From contig CADCSX010000001.1 in the NCBI GenBank assembly GCA_902805475.1, positions 1 to 64,000 on the forward strand: 64,000 nucleotides of DNA, written 5' to 3'. Numbering within the stretch: position 1 is the stretch's first letter; the number at the start of each line of letters is the position of its first letter. Source of the stretch: Entonaema liquescens. Lineage: Eukaryota > Ascomycota > Sordariomycetes > Xylariales > Xylariaceae. Under the pieces are notes generated by a model. That model did not search any database. It saw nothing but the letters and a program-made list of their open reading frames with translations, and was not told the origin of the DNA. The translations under genes and the position numbers were made by a program. Below are positions 26,313 through 40,166 of the stretch, in pieces.

Positions 26313-27430
26313 TGACCTGCGGAAATCGATGTGGTTAGTTGATTGATTAATGCAGACCAAGGATTTCTCTTTCGTACTTGGATAATCCACGGATATCAAT
26401 AGCACGTAAGTTCGGTACATTCGTTTCGAAGGATTTGAGTCTTTGTCGGACGCTCACTTAAGGCGCTGATACCGAATAGGTTGGTTTAGATACTTGTCGG
26501 TATAACAATTTATTTAGTCCAGAAGAGGAGAAGAAAGATATAGCTGGTTAATATTGTTGGGTCAACTACAATTATATGTTTTGTAGTACGTTGCCCGCAT
26601 CGGCTCAATTAACTTGATGATTTACTACTTTCGTGTGTTTTGTCATTTATATGTTCTATCCAGTGAATGTCATTGCATACATATATTCTCGTGTGATATC
26701 TATTATAATACTTACCTGTATTAGGTTTATATTTGGGTAGATATATGAATACCTATGAGACAAACAAATCTCGTTTGAGTGGGAAGTATAATATTATCAT
26801 ATCGTAAATCTATATGCCAAATATTTACCGTGCTTGGAACGCGGGGGGTTAGGTTGTATTTTTATGTTTGGCTGACATCAACAAGTATTGGGTCGCGGAT
26901 CGACCGGAATGAACTCATGTCAAAGCTGTACCCGAAAAACCTAGGTACCTATCTAGACATAACAAACCCCGCCATTTCCATCTTATATTTGGCTTTCTTG
27001 AACCAGTTTATTTCCATTAGCCTTACGGGAATGAGAGCAGATACTATATCACCAAAGTTCCATGGAAACGACCGCGGCTTCATGTCGTTTAGAGGATTCC
27101 ATTTTCACCATGGCTAGCTTTCTAGTCTATTATATCTATTTCACACCACACCCGTAATTTTGATAGCCGACCTTATCTACCCTAATTTTTCCTGTTTCTC
27201 AATTGCAGGAAATGACCAGGAGACCCCCCAACCATGCCATTTGCTGGCAGTAGCGGTTGCCATGAACCGAAAATCTCCTCTTGAAGCCCAGCATGCTCTC
27301 GCTCATCATTTGATGCAAAAGCTGCTGTTCAATATTACTCAACCCTTGCTACATTACTATTTGCGAGCCGCAGGCAGTAGGGTCACGAGCTAGCCATGTC
27401 GGTTCTTAATAGGGTCAAACCGAGATTCCT
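26313..27430. other. Intergenic region between convergent genes
   Basis: AT-richer spacer between the 3' ends of the disordered-protein gene and the desaturase gene. It carries one AACCTAGGTACC motif near 26940. Open stretches at about 26780-27117 and 27160-27393 show no recognisable protein sense. Confidence 0.5.
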
Positions 27431-28964
27431 TTACTCGTCTGTACCAACTTTCATCCCTTTCTGAGGGGGGCTCATCTTCATGGGCTTTGTGCCCAAGCCG
27501 TTCGAGTTCCTAAAGAATAAGACTCCCTTTCCTTCGCCCTTAGCGCCTTCGCTAGGCTCAACCCACTGGCACCACCTCGCGCTGCGCCACATGGCCTTAA
27601 TGAAACCGAACGATCCGTCCCGAGTATCCGATCGATAATGGCGACCCATCACCTTCCGGATAGCCTCACTGGCTTCGTCGGCATTATAGAATGGGATAAC
27701 GGAAACATAGTGGTGAAGGACGTGGGTTTCGATGATGCCATGCATCAACGTGCGACCGATAAATCCGAACTCGCGGTCAATTGTCGCAGCGGCACCACGG
27801 ACGTAGTTCCATGACTCGGGCTTGTAGTGGGGTAGAGTCGGATCAGTGTGCTGGAGGAAAGTGATGGCAACTGTTATGCCGTTAGTAATCTGCCGAGCGA
27901 AATGAATTCTGTATAGGTACCGTGGACTTACCCAGCCAGTGATTGACCCAGAGATACGGCAAAAAATACCAAACGATCATGTTTCCCCAGCCGAACTTGT
28001 TACCGAGTAGAACTAGAACCGAGGTGGTGATGGCTATACCCAGATCGCTCAGGACAATTAGCTTCGCATCCTTGGCCTCATAGAGGGGGCTAGAAGGATT
28101 GAAGTGATTGACACCACCGCCGAAGCCGTTCTTCTTGCCCTTTCCACGTCCTTCACTCTGACGCTCGTGGAAGTTGTGCCCCGTGACATTGGTGAGGAGA
28201 TAATTGGGCCAGCCGATGAGCTGCTGCCCAACAAGATTGATGAGGGTCACAATAGGGGTCTCCTCACCAAGCTCAGCGAGTTCGTGAACGAGCTTGCCCA
28301 TACGGCTAGCCTTCTCTTCACGAGTCCTGGGAACGAAAACCATGTCGCGCTCCATGTTGCCCGTTGCCTTGTGATGCTTGCCGTGCGAGATCTTCCAGCT
28401 AAAATACGGAACTAACAGAGAAGAGTGTAGGACCCAGCCAACGGTATCGTTCAGAACTTTGGAGGTGCTAAACGACTGATGACCGCACTCGTGCGCGAGC
28501 ACCCAGATACCCGTCCCAGAAAGACCCTGAATAAAGGTGTACAAAGCCCACAAAGCAAAACGAGCTGGGGTGGACGGTATATTTTCTGGCGTCACATATG
28601 TGTGGAAAAGATAGAAAACAGTAGCTAATTGGGCAATATCTCGGAAAACGTAGAAGAAGCCCTTGACAGCGGATCGCTCGAAGCAGTGCTTGGGAATAGC
28701 ATCTCGGATATCCTTAATGGTATAGTCAGGGATCTCGAACTCGTTGCCGTATGTGTCGACTAGCTTGCCGTGTAGAGCGCTGTTGGGTTCGAGAGAAGAC
28801 ATGGAGGAGAGTGAGGTAGAAGATGCGGAGGGTCGAGGAGAGTCAACCGGTGACCCAATGGCAGTAGATGGCGACGAAACATCGGTGTCCGCGGTAGTGG
28901 ACGTCATGGTTCGCCGGAGGGCGGGATTCTGGCGCGGAACGCCAGTAGCCACTGTGGAAGCCAT
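27431..28964 (-). CDS. fad2: Delta-12 (oleate) fatty acid desaturase
   Basis: Membrane desaturase of the ER that converts oleic to linoleic acid. Exons 28964-27932 and 27870-27431, with a 61-nt intron (GTAAGT..TAACAG) that joins VNHWL to VAITFLQHTDP, giving 490 aa. The three histidine boxes are present: HECGH, HGKHH (in SWKISHGKHHKATGN) and HVLHH. Hydrophobic segments flank them as expected. The HECGHQSFS and KATGNME context matches fungal Delta-12 enzymes such as Aspergillus OdeA; an omega-3 desaturase paralogue is the main alternative. The N terminus is Ser-rich. No defects seen. Confidence 0.92.
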
Positions 28965-29675
28965 GGCGAATTAGGCTTGGAATATGTTATGAAATTATTC
29001 TGCAGTTTGAAAACCGACGTCCTGAAGGGAGAAAGACTCGAGGGCTAACAAGGGAAAGGAGACAAGTCGTCAACGATTGTCAGGCCTCTCCTAGCAACAA
29101 TACTGCTCTTTTGAATGTTTGTGGTCTAATCCAAGTTGCTCGCTTGTTCGATATCAACGAGAACTGAGAACCGAGAACCCACGGTAGCACAGCACCGGGA
29201 TAAATCTCTGAGGTGGGAAAGGGTTGATTAGGAAGACGAATTGATAGAGAGGGAGAAGGAGTAACGGTTTTGGTTTATATCCGTATAGAGCGGGAGTAGT
29301 TGGTTGGGGTCGGAATTCGCCTCCTGTCTTCTAAACTGAGACTAGGAACCCTGCGTACCTATGGAACGAGGGTATTAGTAGGTATGTAGCTAACCTATGG
29401 GGAAGACGAAGGGTTGGCAACAAAGGACGAGAAGGAGAAAAAAAATTCATCGCTTAATTCGTTATCCTTAATGCGAGTGGTTCCCACATTATCGTGTACG
29501 TACATGTGTACGTACACGTACCTAGGTAACTACCTACCTGACTTTCCATGTACGCAAAGGGAAGTCACAATCTGGGTAGGTGGCTTCAACTTTGTATTGT
29601 ATATGTATCAATGTATCACTTGATGTGGTGGCCGTCGTGTGCTTCCAATTCTTCAACCACCTTCTTTTTTTTTTT

Positions 29676-29718
<43 letters not shown>

Positions 29719-32067
29719 TAAATATATGTACATACTAAGATTTGCTACCCAGTCCATTTTCAGGGTCTAACGCTACCATATGCAAGTACCTTACTTCTAC
29801 ATACATTTCTATTTGCCTATCTAGGTATTTGAATGCTACGCCGCCACATGTATGAATGAATATAGAATGTAGAATGTTCAAAACTCAGGGATGGGAAAAC
29901 TAAAATGTTGCCTCTATAAGAATACATGTAAGTAGTACCATCTGATAAAATCGTATTTTAAAGATTTGTTGGCGAACGGCTATTACATCTCTTACTTCTC
30001 ACCGCCTTTCATTAGGTAGGTAGTTTGCTCATCCGAATACTTTCCAAGTGGATTCTCCATTCGTTGCCATTACATTAACTAGCAGCAGGGCTAGACCCGG
30101 CACCGTACGAAGATCGTACACTTGGGAGTTTTTTTTTTTTTTTCTCCTCGGGGGAGTTTCTTTTTTCCCGCCCGTGTTGTGTTGTCGATTGCATTTACTG
30201 GATTGAATCCCTCGCAAGAAAGCCGTCTACATCACTGACTTATAATACTTGCATTACTTCTTCTATTTCTGTTTCTACGACGAGTCACGGACATACCCAA
30301 ATTCAGCTAAGCATGCATCCTCGCCGTCATCATTATCATCGCAACGATCGTATGTCATCAGACAATATGGACAATACATGACCTAAGCCATCGTTCGACC
30401 AACCCCATTCTTCGTTCTTGTAAGACAAGAAAAGCAAACGGCACCAAGCCAAGCAGCTGCAACGTATCGTTAAGTTCAGAACTCACAGGAAAAGTAGCAA
30501 ATGGGCTCGTGACAAGTGGCGAAAGACTTGTTAGTCCCGTCTTCTGTTCAAAAGTTATATTCAAAACTGCTCGTCGGATAAGAGCAATTCAGTAAAGAGT
30601 AATGGGAATAGCCGCTCCTATCCCATCTCCCGGGCCTAAGTATCACAAGATCCGCATGTCGATCGACGCTTATCTCATAAAGGAGTAAATACATACTATG
30701 TAAGTGTATGTAATACTTAGGTAGGTATTTTCTTTTCAACGGTAACATATTAAGACCCCTCGATATAAAATAAGATATCAGCATCTTGAAATTGACTGCT
30801 TATTTATTTACCTGTTTTAACATCATCTAGTTACATAGGTAACTACAAAAGTATCTACCTATGCATTTGTGGGTTTTAAAGAACAGCCTCGGTTTAATAT
30901 ATATCTCTTTATTATTGCATAACACGTTTATACCTTACCCCTTCACATGCTCCCCTGATTTTCCCATGTTCCCGAATCGTGGGATGCAGGGTTTGCCTAT
31001 TCAGGGGTGTCGATTCCCCGATCAAAAAGAACATAAGGCTTTTAGCTTCAGTCCAGAATGGGGGATTTCTCCGCTTTCTCGAGACCTTGTCGCTTTTTTT
31101 TTTTTTCTTTCTTTTTCTGTTGGGGATCGCCTAAGATCTTATCCTACCAAATTGATCAATTGTTGAGAAATGTAGATCCTTGCAACTCTAATCTACTTCC
31201 CGTATCCCTGTTCAACAACCTTGAAAAGTCTTGCCAATCGGCTTTTCCACGTGCGGCGGCAATCCGCTGTCGCTAATCTCTTACGAGAACCAATATGAAT
31301 GGTTCCCGAATAAGCTTGATCTTACTTGAAGAAGGAATAGAATAGTTGTCGTCGAAGTTCTCAGAGGCTAGGTGTATGCTTAAGTCATGTTAGCTCCATC
31401 TCAAATAAACCAGTTGACCGTGTGTTTATTTGTTTACCTTAACTTGTGATAATCCATGATCGTTGATTCGTGAGTAACCTCACTTTAGGGTTATGTCACA
31501 GTTCAAACTACGTTAGGTACCTACTTGATTTATGTATGTTCGGGTTGAACACCCCCAACACCAAAAAGTACATATGGAATGATAGGTACCTAGGTATCCA
31601 CATACCTCTTCCGAGGTTATTACTTACATGTACTTCTTTCCGAATCGCATGTGAGACAACCCAGGTCATAACCCAACCATACCTCTAAAATTACCTACCC
31701 AGTAGGTACTGGGTAATTTGGTAGGTATACCATGTCATGGCCTTATGGAAACTGGACTGATCCAAGTTCTAGGTAATTGCCTACCTAAGTAGCTATACCC
31801 TCATAATCCCCACGTGGTTTGCACGACGTGCCCAGTTTACTTACACTGAACCAACAACCGTTGATGACACTTCCAGATTTCCTACCTATGTAGTGTAACC
31901 CCGGAACGCTTGCCTGTAAGACATATCTTTGTATTCTATCCAGATCGCAAACTACCTTACCTTCCGACATACATACCAAGCGTATGCAGTGTGAACCTAT
32001 TTAAGTATCTGTCTATACGTGCCACCCCTAATAAATCACGTTGGCCAACCCATCGGCAGATTATTAC
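28965..32067. other. 3.1 kb intergenic region with microsatellites
   Basis: No gene seen. It holds a T16 run followed by (TA)17 at 29665-29715, TACC/GGTA tracts with CCTAGG near 29520 and 31586, and a short palindrome ACCCAGT/ACTGGGT near 31698. The first 400 bases are the desaturase promoter side. Confidence 0.55.
29665..29715. repeat. T16-(TA)17 microsatellite
   Basis: An uninterrupted T run passes directly into an uninterrupted TA dinucleotide tract. Likely length-polymorphic. Confidence 0.95.
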
Positions 32068-35000
32068 CTAGTTTTTATTCTCCATCTTGTTGAAAATCTC
32101 CTCTATTCGTGAAAACTTGCGCCACAGCGTATCCAACTTGGTGCCGTCGCTAAACTTGCTAAAATCTACCGTGTCCGTCGTCTTTTCTCTTATTGTCCTA
32201 TTGATATCGCGTCGGTATTGGTCGCGGCGGTCTAGCTCGTTGGACATCTGGTTGTAGCCCGTACGTTGTCCCCGAGGACACTGTGATTGCTGCTGTCCCG
32301 GTCCTTGCCTCCACCTCCTCCGTCTTTCTTTCATGCTGGCCTTCTTTCTTCTCCTACGTTTGCTCTTTGCCTCCAGGGGCATACTGAGAGGCATAGCAGC
32401 AGGCGGTTTTGTTGTATAAATAGACTCGTTAACATTTGAAGATTCAAGCTCCGGACCACATATAGCACTGTCCCTAGTAGAAGCCGTATTAGAGTGTAAA
32501 CTGTGTCCTGATTTACTCTGCTTATCTGGAGCATGTGTTTTAGTTTGGCGCTCGGGGCTTGCCCTGCTTCTTGATCGCTTCCGCTTCTTTACTGGGTGAG
32601 CATCGCTAGTCAATATACCCTCTCGGCTTTCTAACAAGGGAACACTTTCAAGAGAAGTGGTTTCTGGGTTATCAGGCAACTTAGAAACCGACTTAGACCT
32701 AGCTTTAGACTTAGATCTAGATTTAGATCGAGATCCGGATCTCGCACGCTTCTTCGATTGTAAGTCGGGTAGCACGTTAGTATTACCGCCCTGAACCTCC
32801 GGGTTCCGACCGCCCGCATTTGAGTCTGGCTGCGGCCCAGCAAGGTCCTTCGAGTCACACATCTGGGTTTTGGTTTGGCCTTGAGCATGACCAGATACTG
32901 GATGATCTGGATGCACTGGTGAAACATTATTTTTGTTTGTGCCTCTAGTGTCAACGGTAGTCTGAAGTATATCAGATTCTTGAGGGGCAGGCGAACTCTT
33001 CGGTTGCCCAATCCTGCTCGCAACCCTTCTACACAGCTCCTCCACGTCAGGGAGGCTCTCATCATCTGAATCATCGATCGTGTCTTGGCGCGAAACCTTC
33101 GGGGGGTTGGGCTTGGGCAGCCCTATACTACACGATCTCATATGATCTTTAGAACGAGACTCGGAGGTCTGGTAAGTTCCAAGCTTATGTTGCAGCCCTT
33201 TAGGAGGCTTAATTGAATCTCGAGAGAAAACCGGCAACCGAGGTTCGGAATTCCATTGTCGTCTTGGTTCATGGTCTCGTACGGCAAGAACACGCTCTGG
33301 AAGCTCCGTGCCGTAAAATCTTCTAGGGGTAATCCTGCAGCTAGATAGTTTATTTGATTGAGGATTGGGTCTTCTTTGTGGTGGAACGAGGTGTGAGATC
33401 TTCCCCGGGGCCGAAAATTTCGACAGCCTCTTGGCCTTGTCTGCGGGAAACTTATTTGATACCTTTGGCATGTCTAGCCCCTTCGAAGTCGACCCCTGAG
33501 ACCTGAGTCTAGGCTGGTTCAGCTGATCTGCAGTGTTCTGTCGAGGATCCTTCGCGCAAGACTTCTCTCCATTAATATTGATCGGCACATGATCTCTCAA
33601 ACCCGTGATAGGAATGTGCGTAGGCGTCTCTGGTTCCCCTTCTGCTTCGTGCTCGCCAATTGCGATATCTGGTTTACGCGTTTGTGGCGCTAGGACTGCT
33701 GCATTGTTTGGTTCTGTCATTTCGATACGGGGTTTTGCTCTGTCCTCTTCGGCTCCGGGAGCTGGATTCATGTTACCAAACGTCTTATCCCCTGAGCCTC
33801 CCGAACCAGAATCTGTCCTAGTACTAGCAGCATCAATATTTCCAGTTGTAGATGTTGATAACTGACTGCTTGTGGTGCATTGGTCGACGCCGACAAGGCT
33901 CTTACGGGCCACCTCCTGTCGTATTTCTTCGTAAGACATACCATCAAACACAGGGTGATATATAATATCTCTATGAGAGACGGACACCGTTTTCCCAAGG
34001 CGGAAACTAAACGGGATTTTTCGCTCTTGTATATTCTGACTACGTAGCCGGAAGTTTATTATTCCTCCAGCACTTATTGTAGCAAATACAGTCTGTCGGA
34101 AGTCACGCTCAGCCGTGATATTCGTACCTGCTAGGGGTATTTGACGAGCATGCCAGCCGATGAAAACACCCTCTCCTACACGGTAAGTGCCTGGCTTAAG
34201 ACGTTGTAGCCGAGCAGAATTTGGAGTGATGCTATTACAGGTATCACTTCGTCCTTGCTCAGATCCCGGTGTCTTGAGAGCAAGAATAGCAGTTGAATAA
34301 CGTTGTTCCTTGTCTTGAACTTTGTTAGAACGAGACGTTGTATATATAATTAAATGCCATTATACTAACCTTCTGAGTGTAGTTCCGGAGGGCTGTCCAC
34401 AATTTCCCCCTGTGGGCGCTGGGGTGTTCGTGGTGAATGTGCCCGGTGCTGGCTAGAACTCTGTTCAGCTAATCGAAGGACGGATATCTTCTCGCCTGTT
34501 GTTGTCTTGTTCGCTTTAAGTACGTTAATAAAACCCTTTTCTAGCTCCTTGAGCTTTGCCTGTGTACGGGGGGAGAGACCTGGAAACTTGACTTTTGTTG
34601 AAACTTTCTGACCGAGTTGCATTGATGGCGAGCCTTCTGGCGCCGGAGGTTTTATTGGTTGGTCGTCCTCCTCAATCGATTGTAGGGGCGGTCCTTGGGT
34701 GCCTGAATCTACTATTGCATCGTTCTCTTGCTCGTCATCGTCGTCGTCGTCGTCGTCGTCCACGAAGTCCGACTCGTCCTCATCAGGATATAAAGAAAAG
34801 TGGCGGCTTCTAAGGGATCGTTCAGCCGCGCGGATTTGTTTCTGGATGGCTTTCCAAAGAGGGTCTGAGAAAGTCAGCACGCCAAGCTCCTTAGGTAGTT
34901 CGGCTCCATCTATCCTATGGCCAAATATTTTTTTTAGCTTCTTCTCTCCTATCGTCTCGCGTATAACTTGATGGATGTTGGCGATTCTGATTATTAAGTC

Positions 35001-35354
35001 GCGACATTTCCAAATGCGCACCCATCTGTCGACCCACGTGTCAAAGTCAACCATTCGAGACCGCCTCTGTGGTGGCACGGTGCCTTGTGTTTGCTTGCGG
35101 CGATTCTTGCACATTGCATTGTTGGCTTTTTTTACCTGAGAGTATTTCCTAAATACGCCTGGACGAACGGTGGAGAACTCTTCCATTATTGAAGTCCAGA
35201 CCTCTTTCTCAGGATGCTTCCCCGAAGTTTGGCAATGTAGGAGCCTCGAACCATGTCGACAACTGATCTTGAGGAGTTTTATCTTCTCTATCAAGGAGAG
35301 TTGTATAGAGCTATCAGACATCTCCGGCTCAACTATTGTTCGACGTGTACTCAA
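32068..35354 (-). CDS. RS-rich nuclear protein with trihelix-like N terminus, function unknown
   Basis: Exons 35354-34370 and 34319-32068, with a 50-nt intron (GTTAGT..CAAAG) that keeps frame, giving 1078 aa. The N-terminal 100 aa look like a Myb/trihelix DNA-binding fold (KEVWTSIMEEFSTVRPGVF.. with regularly spaced Trp, and basic KNRRKQ). Next comes an acidic stretch with a run of about nine Asp near 34740-34765, encoded by GTC/GAC repeats. After the intron is a more ordered segment (LKPGTYRVGEGVFIGWHAR.. to FSFRLGKTVSVSHRDIIYHP). The rest is disordered, with RSKSRSKSKARSKS dipeptides and several NLS-like basic clusters, and a coiled-coil-like end. The open frame is intact over 3.2 kb, which supports a real gene. 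I know no named family with this layout. Confidence 0.7.
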
Positions 35355-37595
35355 GAACTAGGGGAAATTAAGAGGAGGTGATAATTCTGAGCCTGAAAAC
35401 GATCGCGTGGCTCAAAAAAATCTTCCGCGGGCCCTACTAATATGTTAGTAAGTTATACTTGATATTGTAGATAAGTTGCTAAGGGAAGGTCTTACTAATA
35501 GTGTAGTGACCTCGAAGAATGGATTTGCAAAGGTTTGGTAATCGACTTGTGCGTTCCTATATCCGTATAATTGTTGAAGGCAAACGAATGGCTTGGTTTT
35601 GATGTCATTAAATAATATAATGTAAGATTTTTCGTGCGGTTTCTGTAAAATTTCTTTAGGAAAGCCTAAACAACGAATGGATCTATCCGGTTAAGATGGT
35701 TGAGTCTTGGTAAAGCAGGATAACCAACTGGCAAAACTTTTCCCTGTCCAAATATTAATCCCGCTGATTAAACTCATTGCGTTCTATTCATTGAAACTTG
35801 GATTAGCGGAGTGTTTGGTCCTAGTTGTCCGGGTACCGTTGCTTGCTGTTGAGGAAACAAGCGACATAAGAGTAAAATAGATCAACAGTCAAGGATGCAG
35901 TACATACTAGGATGTGCCTAATAATAAAAAGCAAGTTACGATGCTCACCCAGTCAGCTTGATTTCCCGGGTAGGAGCTCCGACAAATTTATTTCCTCTGT
36001 GCAGGGTTTAAACAGCTTGATGACGGAGTATTTGTGAGAAATGACCAAAATGCTAGAAACAAAATTAGCTGAAACTTGGAATATGCAATCGAAGACGCTT
36101 AGACTGTACAATGAGCATTATGCTTGTTTAAGTCCAGTGGCGAAGACATACGCGCCATGAGCGTAAATGGTCAACTGGGAAGTTCTTAGGCGTTATAACC
36201 ATTTTTTACCCCTTAACCGGGCCTCCCGGGTAGTTGCGCTAAAATAAGGGTTGGCCATGGTTCATTTTCGTAGATTGACGCATTTCCAAGGCGCACTCAT
36301 ATGACTCACCCTTTAAATAGGAGCGTGGATAGAATGAACGCTTAAGTCGATAAATCTAGTAACAAATATATTAGCCCTCGTAATATGGGAATCCTTGTCA
36401 AGTTTGGGTGTTCCAGCTCTTAAACTTTCGGTACCGTGCCTTCGGTTGAAAAAGTGATGCTCTCGCGTATGGAAATATGGTGGCTTGTGTACACCGTGTT
36501 TACATGACACATTCATGTAAAATGACATCTCAGATTTCATACATAACATACATAACACCTAAGCGCAATATACTTGACATTGCGAGAATTTTTATTTTGA
36601 AGCTATCTTATATACAACGGTTTCCTTTTCGATCGAAATGTAAGTAAACATTCTTTTCAAAAATCTACTTAGCATTCTTCACACGGTACCATAAAAGTAG
36701 CTATTTCTTCGTTCCCGACATATAGGGCGTTTTTCTCTCTCTTCCTTTTTATCGTCATACTTGAAGTATCTAATACTTTACATAAAGCCCTTGTCAAGTG
36801 CTTATACATCACGCCGTGCGCTGATAGAAAGGATTCAAAAAGCAATGATCATAGAACGTTATTTATAATTTGCAGAAACTCGCACAGTTTGTTTGGATCT
36901 ACCGAGAACTAACTTGCCAGCTGTAGGCTTGGCCCACCATCATGTCCAAAGGGAGGGAAGCTTAACTAGCGACATGGGCCATGGCGCCAAACACTACCTA
37001 AGCTGTGCGAACACCACCCCGGTTAAGACGGAATGTAATGGGAGAATAATGTAAAACATGAAATGCTAATGACCTTCTTCTATAGATTCGTCAGTCTCTC
37101 GATGCTGCTTCTTTAGAAAGTTATAAGGTGATTGTATACACCCAACGGCTGATCAATGAAACAGGGACTTGACTACCTTTGCAAAGGGTCATTAATTAAG
37201 GTAACAATTCCGCTAGAAGCAGCCGTCACTCTTGCTTCATTAGATCTATTATAATGATCCATACCCATATTGATAGCATGTATCCGATTTTATCCGCCCA
37301 GGTGTATATAATCAATGAACGCTTTATAGATACAACTCTATGTAAGTAACGATGGGACCTGAGTCCTTCGATGCGGAAATATTCGTTAAGCAGTCAATAA
37401 TTATTACTCTCTAACATCTATGTCACTTAGAACTTGGCGGTTCTTATATGTAATGAAGATAGAGCTTTCGCCATGATTGTAAAACGTTAAAATTTGGAGC
37501 ACTACGGCTGTATATCATTACGATGAGCATTTGCATAGTCTGCAGCATAAGTCTATGATACTTTTACATCCTTGCACGCATGGGCCATCATTCAG
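35355..37595. other. Gene-free 2.2 kb stretch
   Basis: I see nothing coding here. Composition is AT-richer than the genes, without tandem repeats or long inverted repeats that I can detect by eye. Confidence 0.5.
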
Positions 37596-39384
37596 TTAAT
37601 GTCTTTCCCTCCTCCGTGGTGCCGCACGGATTATATCGTCTACTCTTAGAAGTAGCTAGAATAAGTGTGTTAGGATTTGGGCCGCATTGAATATGAGTAG
37701 ACGCGAAGAAGTTACTTACCTCTGCGGCTTCGCTTGCCGATGAAACGACTGCTTTCTTCAACTTGTAACTCTCGATTACCCCGAGATCTCGCATATCTGC
37801 TATTCCGCCACCGGGTGTCGTTAGGTCTAGGCCGTAGGTTGACATACCGTCATATATCGCTTTTCGTAATCTTGCGATAAGGTCGCTGGAGTCTAATCCC
37901 GCGTTGTCGGCGAGGATGGTGGGGAGCTGTCGTAAAGCTATTGCGAATGAAGACACAGCCATTTGCTTCTTACCTTCCACCCGGGTCGCAGCGCCTTCCA
38001 CCGCCTTAGCCATAAGCATCTCGGCACATCCACCGCCTAGAGTGGTTCTCGGCTCCCTGACAGTCTGCGAGAGGACAGCCAAAGCATCATGTAGCGAGCG
38101 CTCTGCCTCATCTAGCAACTGCTCTGTAGCACCCCGAAGCACGATGGTGCAAGCTTGACCTGCGGCCACGCCAGAAAACTTTATGAGAGTGTCTTCCCCA
38201 ATAATGACTTCCTCGATTAGGTCGCAGTGACCGAGCTTCACCTGTTCCGGGTGGTCGAATGTTGATGTTATTTCACCACCGGTAACCAGAGCCAAACGCT
38301 CGATGCCGTCGAAGTCGGCGTGCTCGATAGACATAATACCAGCGTCAGTAAAGAGCTGTTCCGGCCAATTATAAATCAACTGTCTGTTGATAAAGCAGTT
38401 GATACCGTGTGCCTTGATCCTATCCACCTTTGCCTTCATCTTGTCCTTTTCGGCCTTCTCAAGCTCGGCTAGCTTGCCGGTTGAACTGACCTTCATACGT
38501 GCGCCGAATATTTTAACCTTGTCCGTATCCATAGAGGTATTGGCCACCAGTATCTTGGCATTCTCCAGTTTCTTGGGCTGATTTACGCCAATCTTCTTGT
38601 CAAGAATGAACCCTTCGTCTAGGTATGAGTCGCTCAGCTTTCCCCCGGCTTTCTTGATGATTTGTATATGACTAAGGTCCGAAGAACCCTTGAGCCGCAG
38701 CACAGCTTCGACGGCTAGTTTGGAGAAGAGGTCCCTATCTTGGGCGAGCACCTTAGAACTGAGGGTTGTTCGTGCAATAGCGAGTAGGTCCTTCTTGAAT
38801 GCCTCAGGATTCTTGCTGTGATCCACCGCTGAGCCTTCTAATGCTTGTAGAGCCGCCTGGCTTGCTATCCGGTATCCTTCGATAATCGTCTGAGGGTGGA
38901 TCTTCTTGTCGACAAGCTTCTCAGCTTCGCGTAGAAGCTCGGCTGCTAGTACGGCAACCGAGGTCGTACCGTCACCGACTTCGTCATCTTGGACTTTTGA
39001 TATATTGACGAGTACCTTTGCTGCTGCGTTGTCGAGTGCTATGGATTTTAGGATCGTGGCACCGTCATTAGTGACCATAATTTCAGCCGTGGATCTTGGC
39101 GAAGTCAGTCAAGGAAAGTAGATCGAAGAGGGGAAATAGTTATTTAATATAAACATACGCTGATTGTAATATCTTGTCCATTCCCTTTGGGCCTAGGGTA
39201 CTTTTTACTAGGTCACCAACGGCAATGGCGCCAACAAAAGCGGCCAGACGAGCATTTTCTCCCTTCTCTTCGGTTGTGCCCTCTTCAAAGATCTGGGTGG
39301 GACTAAAAGACGACTAGAGACGACGCGCTGAGTTAGCGAGACAGCCAAAATAAAAATAAAAATAGGATTCGTAACACATACCAT
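37596..39384 (-). CDS. cct2: T-complex chaperonin TCP-1/CCT subunit beta
   Basis: Subunit of the cytosolic CCT chaperonin that folds actin and tubulin. Four exons: 39384-39382 (only the ATG), 39313-39159, 39094-37720 and 37655-37596; introns of 68, 64 and 64 nt, all GT..AG. Total 530 aa, the normal CCT2 length. The start is set by family fit: the mini exon ATG joined to SSFSPTQIFEEGTTEEKG. Chaperonin signatures seen: KSTLGPKGMDKIL, TNDGATILKS, DDEVGDGTTSVAVLAAELL, GGGCAEMLMAKAVE and the apical INCFINRQLIYNWPEQLF typical of the beta subunit. The C terminus reads ELLLRVDDIIRAAPRRRERH after the last intron. Divergent from eIF3b. Confidence 0.96.
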
Positions 39385-40166
39385 CTTTACCACTGAAAGT
39401 AGAATAACTGCGAGTAGTTTTATCAGAGGTTATTGCTGTGTTGCGGTGTGCTTTTCCGCAAAGCTTGAGATGTCTTGTAACTCTGCTACCTTATGGCGGG
39501 TCTGGCGAGAGCTTCAGATGTAAATGCGGGCTGCACCAACCTAGACTTTTTTCGCGGGACAGGTCGGAAAAAGGAGAAATCGTACGGCCGAAACGATAGA
39601 GGGGCTGCACCTATCCAGGTTACCTAAGAATGGTATGCGCTAAAGGTGGGGTACTGCCTGGTAGCTTTTGCGTGTGAGGCTGTGAGCCTTGTTTTGAGGT
39701 TGAGTTGAGAAGACGATAAGCGATAGGCCGATAACAAAGAAGTTTGGTGGGCAGGAGTGGAGACACACACAATTGGGGCTTTTTTTTTTTCACCTTGGGA
39801 AGTTTCAAAAAATCACCTGCGAAAAAATATTGGCCGCGAAAACCCAGGAAATACCTAATTCACCTTTCCCCTTTCTCCTTCCAATAAAATATCCAAGCCC
39901 ACACTCAAGTACGGTGCTGGTCAGTACCGCGACACCCTCTTGCATATTTTGTAAGGGCCTAAAGGATTAATACATACCATCCTTACCTGGGTTCTTACCT
40001 CGAAATCTAGTTGCGATCCGGAAGTTCGCTCTTTTTCTCTACCGTCATCTTGACTTCGAAGGCGGGGCATTTTTTTCTCACACAGCAACCCCACACAGAC
40101 CGATCAACAGTATTTACGAAGTTATTCACACTTAGGCTGACCCGATACCCAACACACGACACCAAT
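39385..40166. promoter_or_regulatory. Shared spacer between divergent cct2 and eIF3b genes
   Basis: A 782-bp spacer between two start codons pointing outward, both for protein-synthesis or folding housekeeping genes, so probably a bidirectional promoter. It contains a T10 run at 39780-39790 and no open frame of note. Confidence 0.6.

Noticed and set aside
26779..27393. Open frames between the disordered gene and the desaturase
   Set aside because: No protein sense or motif; AT-rich 3' spacer between convergent genes.
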